Origin: Brachionus koreanus
Taxonomy: Eukaryota; Rotifera; Eurotatoria; Ploima; Brachionidae
Direction of reading: 5' to 3'
DNA length: 13,676 bases
Assembly (NCBI GenBank): GCA_016987375.1
Contig: PJRA01000343.1
Coordinates: 259,857 to 273,532, forward strand
The translations under genes were made by a program, and so were the position numbers. The stretch's first letter is position 1. The number at the start of each line of letters is the position of its first letter. Under the pieces are notes generated by a model, which made no database searches, was not told the DNA's origin, and saw nothing but the letters and a program-made list of their open reading frames with translations. Of the stretch, positions 7,841 to 13,676 are shown piece after piece.

Positions 7841-8088
7841 CTACTCCTTTGGAAAATCCGTTTCAAGAGTTTTACATTTTATTCAATGTTATAAATAGTG
7901 AAAACTTATCGACTCCTTTACAATTAAATGAACCGAATGAATTAAATATTGATCAAAAATATAAAGCTGATGCACAAAAATCTTTAAATGGTCCAAAACT
8001 TCGTGGCAGATCTCGTGGTTCTACAACTAAAAAAAGAAATACAGAAAATAGTTCTGTCAGAAAGTCAAAAAGACAGGGAAAAAACTAA
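7841..8088 (+). CDS. C-terminal exon of an unidentified protein with basic tail (partial)
   Basis: The block is open from a splice-acceptor-like CTATAAG (AG at 7839-7840) to TAA at 8086-8088. It has no usable ATG near its start, so it reads as a terminal exon of about 81 codons. The first part (TPLENPFQEFYILFNVINSE) is mixed hydrophobic/acidic. The middle is Asn/Leu/Glu-rich. The last 35 residues are strongly basic (GPKLRGRSRGSTTKKRN, then VRKSKRQGKN), like a nuclear-localisation or nucleic-acid-binding tail. AATAAA at 8171 gives a plausible 3' end. No upstream exon was found with confidence; the disrupted pieces at 6513-6835 are candidates on position alone. Function unknown. Confidence 0.45.
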
Positions 8089-8170
8089 AATTAATATTTC
8101 ATATGAAATTTTTATATTTTTTGTCGGTACTTAGCTTAACTTCTTTTTTATTCGTTTCTAACTTAATATG

Positions 8171-8176
8171 AATAAA
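8171..8176 (+). promoter_or_regulatory. Possible polyadenylation signal for exon 7841-8088
   Basis: AATAAA 83 bases after the stop codon. The hexamer is common in this A+T-rich sequence, so position is the only support. Confidence 0.4.
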
Positions 8177-8519
8177 ATATTTTTGGTCATTTTGTTATAA
8201 TTTTATTTTTGATATTAAAAGAAAAAATATTGCTATCATACACATAATTTTACAAGCTGGTGAAAAAAAATTGCTAGTAGAAGAAATAACGTTCGTACTA
8301 AATTTACATTAAGCTTCTAATCTCACATTAAATTGTATAACTGGACTAAGGCTGTAATCGGGAAAAAATTCCCCACAGCACTTCTTACTACGACTACTAA
8401 TTAAAAGAAAAAAAAAGACGAAATATTTATAATTAGATTTTTTTTCTGTTTTATCAACTTCTTACATTAAATTTTTTCTAATATATTGTTAGTCTTAAGG
8501 AGCATTAGCTCGATACAGA
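8177..8519. other. Spacer with coding-like relic and a hairpin
   Basis: About 8340-8400 is more G+C-rich than its surroundings. Both strands give short protein-like readings there: NWTKAVIGKKFPTALL on plus and KKCCGEFFPDYSLSPVIQF on minus, the latter followed by a stop and a further open stretch. Neither is recognised. A hairpin sits inside this patch (separate entry). Confidence 0.3.
8351..8379. other. Two-part hairpin
   Basis: GCTGT (8351-8355) pairs with ACAGC (8375-8379), and GGGAA (8360-8364) pairs with TTCCC (8369-8373) around an AAAA loop. An asymmetric internal bulge (AATC/C) separates the two stems. Confidence 0.5.
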
Positions 8520-8742
8520 TTAACACTAGAACGCCCGAGGGGTTTTTTAGACCCCTTTTTGAAAAATTGAAACTTGATTTTTACCACACAAAAATAAAAT
8601 TTTAAAAAACGGTTTTTATTATCTAAAAATTTTGATTGTAATTTTTTAGAAAATGAATAAATTTTCAAAGAAAATGTTTTATTTATCTTGATAACTTTAT
8701 TTAAAATCTTATTGAGAAATCAGCCGGGCTTTCTAGTGTTAA
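8520..8742. mobile_element. piggyBac-type MITE with intact ends and TTAA target duplication
   Basis: A 215-bp element (8524-8738) lies between two TTAA copies (8520-8523, 8739-8742). The inverted ends are TTAACACTAGAACGCCCG on the left and CGGGCTTTCTAGTGTTAA on the right, one mismatch in 18 including TTAA. TTAA duplication and CACTAGAA-type ends are typical of piggyBac elements. Just inside the left end, AGGGGT and ACCCCT (8538-8543, 8551-8556) form a subterminal hairpin. The interior is A+T-rich with no open frame, so it is non-autonomous and depends on a transposase elsewhere. Near-perfect ends suggest relatively recent insertion compared with the other elements here. Confidence 0.88.
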
Positions 8743-9060
8743 ACAAAAAAATAAATTCTTAAATTTATGTTTGGCAATAGATTTTTTTAAAAAATTATTG
8801 ATTAACTCTAGTGTAAAATTAATTTTGGAGCATTTAATTCTAATTTAAAGTATAAAAAAAAATTCAAAATGTCTTAACAAAAAGTCAAATGTAAAAAAAA
8901 GCAACTGCAGTTGTTTTTTTTTAATTATCAATGTCATTGAAAACAAAAATTCAAAATCAAATTCATATTGTTGCCATTTAATCAAAGAATTAGCAAACAA
9001 CAACAAAAAGCTTAGCGCTTACATTTCATCATAAGCTTTGAATACGTTTTTTTCTAAAAT
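8743..9060. other. Upstream region of the cyclin gene
   Basis: Intergenic, bounded by the piggyBac MITE on the left. It holds the CAACTG palindrome (8893-8922) and a TTTGAA hexamer at 9037-9042. The latter matches the CHR element of G2/M promoters but is expected by chance in such sequence. Confidence 0.45.
8893..8922. promoter_or_regulatory. 30-bp palindrome with paired CAACTG sites upstream of cyclin
   Basis: The core CAACTGCAGTTG (8902-8913) is a perfect 12-bp palindrome. It is flanked by A8-G and T9, which extend the symmetry except for one G/T pair. It ends 147 bases before the cyclin ATG. CAACTG fits both the Myb core (YAACNG) and an E-box (CANNTG). Whether it is a regulatory site is inference from position. 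Confidence 0.4.
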
Positions 9061-10485
9061 ATGAGTAAATTGAAAAAGTCCAACTTGGCCACATTTAACA
9101 AGACAACGTTCAGCAACCAGGCAGTAGTGTCAATAAACCATCAGAACAGTTCGGCCTCATGTAACAGCACATACGACCACGCAGGCTGCTTTCAACCGCC
9201 GGCACAATTAAAAAAAAAACGCGCCGCTCTCGAGAACATATCCAATTCAAACTCGAGCATACCGCAAGCGGTCAGCAACGATCAAATAGTCAAATCGTCC
9301 AATCCAAAATCGGACCAGTCGAGCTCGAACAAAAAGTCGCGCTTTGGCGCGTCTGTGTTCGCCTCTCACAAAAGCAGCAAACCAGCCAAGCCTGCAGTAC
9401 GTGCTAATTGCGAAAACGTTAAAAAGACCGCTGTCAAAAAGCAAACAAAAACAAAAGATGAAATAAAAACAGAAGTTGAATCGATTGAACAAGCGACTAA
9501 TCAACTTGATTTGCAGAAAGAGGAGCAGAATGAGAGAGTGACCGAGCCGGAGAGTGTAACCGGCTGGGTGGACATAGACGCCGGTGACGAGAACGACGAG
9601 TTCAGCACTGCTGACTACGTCAAACAAATATTCAAATATTACCGCAAACGAGAACAGCAATTTGCTGTCAATGACTATTTAAAAGAGCAGCCACATTTGA
9701 ACAAGCATATGCGATCGCTGCTAGTCGATTGGATGGTCGAAGTGCAGCAGCAATTGGAGTTCAACCATGAAGTGTTGTATTTGAGTGTCAAATTGCTTGA
9801 TCTTTATTTGAACAAGCGGGTTATTTTGAAGGAAAAACTTCAACTGTTGGGAGGTGCTGCCATGTTTATTGCGTGCAAGTTTGAAGAAAGAATGCCGCCC
9901 ATAATTGATGACTTTATTTTTGTCAGTGACAATGCTTATGACAGAAAAGAGCTCATAAAAATGGAAATTGAAATTTTAAAAACGGTCAAATTTGACATTG
10001 GTGCACCGTTAAGCTACACGTTTTTGCGTCGATACTCAAAATGCATCAAGGCAGACATGAAATTTTTGACTCTGGCGCGCTACATTCTCGAGCTTTGTTT
10101 ACAAGACTACCAATTTGCCTATGTGCAAGACTCACTGAAGGCATGTGCCTCGCTCTATCTGGCGATGAAAATGGCCGTTCAGTTTGAGAGCGACAATCCG
10201 TCCCAAGAGATCGTTTCGTCCAAGAATTTGACCGCCACTGAGTGGAACGAAACTCTGGTGTACTTCACGGGCGCCTTTCTCAAACAGTTCATTCATCTGG
10301 TGCCGGCCATGAATCAGCTGGTCAAAGTGGCGCCACAGTCAAAATACAACACCATATACAGAAAGTATTCGCATCATGTATTCCACGAAGTGGCCAGAAT
10401 TTCATGCTTGACCGAAGCTCAGCTGCAAGACTTGGCCGCCGACTGTGAGCAGAACAGCATCGGGTGCCGTTCTTCTTCGGACTAG
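9061..10485 (+). CDS. CCNB3: Cyclin B3-type mitotic/meiotic cyclin, intronless
   Basis: Regulatory subunit of CDK1, needed for anaphase entry in mitosis and meiosis in animals. The 474-residue frame has no intron. The N-terminal about 180 residues are disordered, Ser/Asn/Lys-rich, with a destruction box RAALENISN (54-62) for APC/C-driven degradation; no KEN box was seen. The cyclin N fold spans about 185-312, with MRSLLVDWMVEV (217-228) and KFEER (273-277) as the CDK-contacting motifs. The cyclin C fold is about 313-440. B3 rather than B1/B2 or A is indicated by DDFIFVSDNAYDRKELIKME, then FLRRYSKC (321-328) and LTLARYILEL. The CDS is far richer in G+C than its flanks. The ATG at 9061 is the first in frame. 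An AATAAA follows at 10634. Intact and presumably functional. Confidence 0.93.
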   Translation: MSKLKKSNLATFNKTTFSNQAVVSINHQNSSASCNSTYDHAGCFQPPAQLKKKRAALENISNSNSSIPQAVSNDQIVKSSNPKSDQSSSNKKSRFGASVFASHKSSKPAKPAVRANCENVKKTAVKKQTKTKDEIKTEVESIEQATNQLDLQKEEQNERVTEPESVTGWVDIDAGDENDEFSTADYVKQIFKYYRKREQQFAVNDYLKEQPHLNKHMRSLLVDWMVEVQQQLEFNHEVLYLSVKLLDLYLNKRVILKEKLQLLGGAAMFIACKFEERMPPIIDDFIFVSDNAYDRKELIKMEIEILKTVKFDIGAPLSYTFLRRYSKCIKADMKFLTLARYILELCLQDYQFAYVQDSLKACASLYLAMKMAVQFESDNPSQEIVSSKNLTATEWNETLVYFTGAFLKQFIHLVPAMNQLVKVAPQSKYNTIYRKYSHHVFHEVARISCLTEAQLQDLAADCEQNSIGCRSSSD

Positions 10486-10633
10486 CTAAAATTTTTCTAA
10501 ACACAAAAATTTCTTTTTATTTCTTAAAATTTTATACTCATCAATGTAGACTTAGTTTTTTTTTCAAATTTTTTTAAAAATTAAATTAAAATTTGTATCT
10601 TTTTCTTTTTATAAACAAAAAATGTAACTCAAC

Positions 10634-10639
10634 AATAAA
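10634..10639 (+). promoter_or_regulatory. Possible polyadenylation signal of cyclin gene
   Basis: AATAAA about 150 bases after the TAG stop, the first such hexamer downstream. Confidence 0.5.
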
Positions 10640-10744
10640 CAAATTTATGTACTTTGGATGATGAAGATGGATGAATAACTGCAATTTATTGCATACAAAA
10701 CAATGATATAAGACAAAGAGACCAATTATTGATATTTGTTGGAA

Positions 10745-10905
10745 TAATTTTGAACAAGTAACACAGACACCGATGAGCCCGGAGTCGAATCTGCTTCTCG
10801 TATCACACTTTGCCTTACCCATGATGTTAGTTTGATTCAAGTAGTAGATAGTTCCGTGTTTTGGGGAGGCCGGTTCGGCCTGGTTTGTCTCTGTTGTGCC
10901 ACTTT
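10745..10905. other. G+C-richer island of unknown nature downstream of cyclin
   Basis: Contains ACCGATGAGCCCGGAGTCG, TTGCCTTACCCATGATG and the hairpin AGGCCG-GTT-CGGCCT (10867-10881). On the minus strand an open frame runs from ATG 10822 (MGKAKCDTRSRFDSGLIGVC...) but turns into Ile/Leu/His-rich sequence at about 10720. GGGTAAGG just after that ATG also looks like a splice donor. Possibilities are the first exon of a minus-strand gene, a structured RNA, or a SINE head. I tried tRNA, hammerhead and C/D snoRNA readings and none fits. Unassigned. Confidence 0.3.
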
Positions 10906-11449
10906 TTTAAAATTTTCTACTCTTTTTTTTTTAAAAATATTTTAAATTGATTAAAAAATAAAATTTGTGTGATTTTTTTAAAATTTTATGTCATAATTTG
11001 ACACAGCTCAATTGATTAACAAAACAAAATTTTTTCTAAATTTTAATAAATAAAAAAATGTACTAACACCTAAATAAATATAATTTTTTTTTTTTGAATT
11101 TTTAAAATTTAAGATATCAAAATTATTATTAATTGTTTATTAAATGGCGTGGGAGGAATGTTTGAACTTAAATAATATCAACTTGATGCAAAAATGTTTG
11201 AAATGAACAATTAAAATTTATTTTAAAAATAGAACATCAAAGAGTTATAAAGTCAAGTTAAGTCACTGATTATTTTATTGAAAAAACTCTAAAATTACTT
11301 TTTTTTTTTTACTTTTGCATAAGTCTGAGACATTAGTTAAAAAATAAAAAAACAAATTTAAAAAAAAATTAAATTTTATAGTAAATTTATAAAACCAAAG
11401 TTTTTTTTTAAATTTATTTTCATTATTTATCAACTAATGTTTCCTTTCC
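10906..11449. other. A+T-rich spacer
   Basis: No gene recognised. A 20-codon frame from ATGGCGTGGG at about 11145 is the only G+C-richer spot and is not supported further. Confidence 0.5.
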
Positions 11450-11472
11450 TGAAACAAAATCATTTTGTTTCA
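11450..11472. repeat. Perfect 11-bp inverted repeat with one-base centre
   Basis: TGAAACAAAAT, C, ATTTTGTTTCA. It lies 45 bp outside the MITE-like element that starts at 11518. Confidence 0.7.
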
Positions 11473-11517
11473 ACAATGAAACTTGATGACCTTTTATTGT
11501 TTTTTATCAATAAAATA

Positions 11518-11741
11518 GGCTTATACTTTTTAAGTTGCAAATTTATCATCAATGATGGTTGTATGAATGAACTTATAAATGGTCAAATAGAAGGTCCAAG
11601 AAATTTTTCTTTTTAGAACAATAAATTGTATTTTTTTTGCTACTAATTTGAAATTTACTATCTTCAAAAAAAAATTTTCGTTTTTTATTTTTTTTAATCT
11701 ATTATTTGAAAATCAATTAGCTACTTTAAAAAGTATAAGCC
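11518..11741. mobile_element. Candidate MITE with GGCTTATAC inverted ends
   Basis: GGCTTATACTTTTTAA (11518-11533) is exactly inverted at 11726-11741. Similarity continues loosely for about 12 more bases inward. The pair is flanked on both sides by ATA (11515-11517, 11742-11744), a possible 3-bp target duplication. The 224-bp length and lack of coding fit a non-autonomous DNA transposon. The superfamily is not clear: the ends do not match the piggyBac element in this window, and 3-bp ATA is not the usual Harbinger TWA. Confidence 0.6.
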
Positions 11742-11744
11742 ATA

Positions 11745-12742
11745 AAAAAAAAGCAATAATTAATTAATCTTTAATTATTTTAATATATTTGATAATTTTT
11801 AATATTCATTTTGTTAACCCAAACAATTTTTAAGAATTTATTAAATCATACACATAAAGTTTAAAATATGAAAATAAAGTCAAGTCAAGCCAAAAGCGAT
11901 GTATTAATGCATATGTTTATAAATTAAAAGCGAAAATTTTCATCATATTCTTTCATAATATCTTGGAAAAATCCAGTCATGAAAAAATTAACACTTTCAT
12001 CTCTGCTTCATTTTGGAATCATTTCGTCAATTGTAAATGAAATTTTTTGGATTAATTATTTTTTAAGAATGCTATAAATTGATCTAAATAGTTTATTGGC
12101 TATTTGAAATTTATTTTGCTATAAGAATTAGAGTTTTAGCTTTCCTTTTTGTATAACTGATTGTGTAAACAGGCCATCCTCCTCGTTATTAAAGTTAATA
12201 TGATGATGAGAAAAATATTTTTTTATAAACAGTAATTTAAACAAACAAAATTAGAAGAACTGAATGGTTTTGTCTACAAAACACAGTGAGTTGCGAGATA
12301 ATTATCCTGTTATCTCGATATAGTTATCAACAACTGTTTTTTTAATCATATACACAATGTATTTCTGAATATGAGGAAAAAATTACTTATTGTGTTTATT
12401 TTGAAAAGCATTAATTAATTACAGTATCAATTAATTTTATTTAAGCTTTTGAATTTAGAATTCTCAAATTTTTTTGAAAAATCTTTAAGGACCCAATTTC
12501 CATAGAAAAATTTTAAAACAACGATTAAATTTATTCAATTAAATACCAAATAAAGATGTAAGATAAAGAGCCGAGAAAAAGCCTTCTGCTTTTGAGTTTT
12601 AATTATTGCTTCTTTTAAAAATTTAATAATAATAATTAAACTAAATTTATTATTATTCAATAGTGTTATTTTATGATGTTTTTTGTGCTTTCTGTCCGAT
12701 TAAAATTAAAGTTTAAGATCAAAATAGATTTATAATTTTAAA
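11745..12742. other. A+T-rich spacer
   Basis: No gene recognised. A perfect 8-bp stem is given separately (12294-12317), and AAAAGC-CTTCT-GCTTTT near 12575-12594 is a weaker hairpin. If the SWIM ORF at the window end belongs to a MULE, its catalytic domain would be expected around here, but it is not visible. Confidence 0.5.
12294..12317. other. Hairpin with 8-bp perfect stem
   Basis: CGAGATAA and TTATCTCG around an 8-base loop (TTATCCTG). Flanking GTTG and CAAC at about 12290 and 12330 add a looser outer pairing. Confidence 0.5.
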
Positions 12743-12865
12743 GAGTTTTATTATGAAAATAAGTCAAATATTTCAAAAGCTGATGCTGCGATTCATTTTA
12801 TCCTGAAACGCATTGGCATACAGACGGCATTTAACTATATCAATCAAGGCCATGACTACAGATAA
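12743..12865 (+). pseudogene. Short coding-like relic, family unknown
   Basis: Forty codons ending at TAA (12863-12865) read EFYYENKSNISKADAAIHF and then ILKRIGIQTAFNYINQGHDY. Composition is clearly more protein-like than the flanks. No ATG or neighbouring exon was fixed. It lies about 200 bp before the SWIM ORF and may be part of the same broken transposon, but the sequence is not recognised. Confidence 0.3.
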
Positions 12866-12941
12866 GAAAAATTTCTAGCCGTCCAACATCATGGAGCAAA
12901 GAAAAAATAAAACAATTAACAATCACATAATATTAATGCAT

Positions 12942-13098
12942 ACTATATAAAAAGATGAACTTACTAGATAAAATGTATTAAATTTACTATATAAAAAAAT
13001 TATTTACTAGATAATAAATTTAACACCTAGATAAATAGACACATTCATAGATAAAAAAATTAAAATGCTAGATAATTTTATTAATAAACTAGATATTC
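12942..13098 (+). repeat. Array of eight degenerate ACTAGATAA units, 20-23 bp period
   Basis: Units start near 12942, 12963, 12986, 13006, 13026, 13046, 13067 and 13088, with spacings 21, 23, 20, 20, 20, 21, 21. The conserved part is (A/C)CTAGATAA, with ACTATATAA and CATAGATAA variants; the rest of each unit is variable A/T sequence. The last two units fall inside the SWIM ORF, where CTAGAT encodes Leu-Asp. It may be a degenerate minisatellite or a set of subterminal protein-binding sites of a transposon. Confidence 0.65.
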
Positions 13099-13676
13099 CT
13101 GATTTAGAATTTCAAACAGTGAAAATGGCTTATGAGTGGTCTCTTAAGCGTAATCCAGTCATTTCAACAAAGATAGATGGTAAACTATACTACTTTTCAG
13201 AATCAGAGACATACGTCGGAGAGAAATTGGATTCGAAATATTGTAAAGCATTTTTGTCATCAATTAAAAAGCTTGCTTGGAAAAGTTTTGACAAATTCGT
13301 TTCAAAGTTTAACTCGATCTATTTTATTGATTTCAATGAAGAAGATTGGAAGAGAAGTCGCTGTAGTTGTATGGCATGGCCGAAACATTACATGTGCAAA
13401 CATGTTATCGGAATAGCTGAGCGGACTGCTCTCTTCGAATTCCCAGCAAATGTCAAATCACTACCAATTGGCCAGAAAAGACGACCCGGTAGACCAAAAG
13501 ATACGGTAAATGGCTTGGAAAGACAACCCGGTGAAGCTGTCAGTGATTCTAGCGATGAAAATACGTATAAAGACTATCTAGATATACTGGTAAATAAGCA
13601 AACAAATATACAAATTAACAATACAAAAGAAATCATTTATGAAAACGAAGAGGAAGAAGAAATAAACTACGTTGAA
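13035..13676 (+). mobile_element. SWIM zinc-finger / AT-hook C-terminus of a MULE-type transposase (truncated by window)
   Basis: The frame is open from just after TAA at 13032 to the last base, 214 codons; the first ATG is at 13065. Visible parts in order: a lead with VKMAYEWSLKRNPVIS; LYYFSESETYVGE and LAWKSFDKFVSKFNSIYFI; a SWIM zinc finger C-S-C-x8-C-K-H (Cys codons from 13362, His at 13401-13403) in CSCMAWPKHYMCKHVIGIA; then LPIGQKRRPGRPKDT with an AT-hook-like RPGRP core; and an acidic tail (NEEEEE). SWIM fingers of this type close many animal MULE transposases, where they bind DNA. The DDE catalytic core and N-terminal finger are missing upstream. It is either a 5'-truncated transposase or a separate SWIM protein derived from one. 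The true C-terminus lies outside the window. Confidence 0.7.

Noticed and set aside
9010..9045. CDE/CHR G2/M promoter module (AGCGCTT and TTTGAA) before the cyclin ATG
   Set aside because: The spacing is far from the 4-base CDE-CHR rule, and TTTGAA is frequent by chance in this sequence.
9247..9660. 137-codon minus-strand open frame opposite the cyclin gene
   Set aside because: Shadow of the cyclin coding strand; Phe/Leu/Val/Arg-rich reading with no family features.
10640..10700. C/D snoRNA (GATGATGA near 10658)
   Set aside because: No CTGA D box at a suitable distance and no terminal stem.
10765..10800. Hammerhead-ribozyme-like CGATGAG ... CGAA
   Set aside because: The CUGAUGA core is altered, the stem II pairing is absent and no matching GAAA/NUH arrangement was found.
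10770..10830. tRNA or tRNA-derived SINE (minus strand GATTCGACTCC resembles a B box)
   Set aside because: The bases flanking the loop do not pair as a T arm and no A box lies at the right distance.
13177..13416. 79-codon plus-strand frame overlapping the SWIM region
   Set aside because: The frame starting after 13034 carries the C-x-C-x8-C-x-H finger and stays open; this one is a shadow.

Overview
The window is eukaryotic nuclear DNA, most likely from a small-genome animal with a very A+T-rich genome. Three things point there: short GT-AG introns of about 43-72 bp, an animal-type mitochondrial ATP synthase c-subunit precursor, and a cyclin B3-type cyclin. Long poly-A/poly-T runs and many decayed transposons fill the rest. 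The A+T level, tiny introns and the CR1-like/hAT/MULE/piggyBac mix would suit a monogonont rotifer or similar invertebrate. The sequence does not prove a taxon.

Layout, left to right. 1-760: a broken hAT transposase. 1440-1670 and 4057-4262: two diverged copies of one repeat in inverted orientation. They flank two exon-like pieces of an unknown minus-strand gene (1705-1865, 2367-2482) and a complete two-exon minus-strand gene for mitochondrial ATP synthase subunit c (2996-3433). 4303-5296: a decayed CR1-like LINE reverse transcriptase. 5757-6372: a four-exon plus-strand gene that no single open frame reveals. It encodes 157 residues whose predicted fold order and spacing recall SPO16/XPF-like meiotic proteins. 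6513-6835: a disrupted coding fragment. 7841-8088: a basic C-terminal exon without visible upstream exons. 8520-8742: a piggyBac-type MITE. 9061-10485: an intronless cyclin B3 gene. 11518-11741: a second MITE-like element. 12942-13098: eight degenerate 20-23 bp repeats. 13035 to the end: a SWIM zinc-finger/AT-hook C-terminus of MULE transposase type, running off the window.

Three units look functional: the ATP synthase c gene (respiration), cyclin B3 (M phase and meiosis) and the SPO16-like gene (possibly meiotic crossover formation). The last two lie about 2.7 kb apart on the same strand, but nothing here shows co-regulation. The remaining DNA is mostly transposon debris and A+T-rich spacer.
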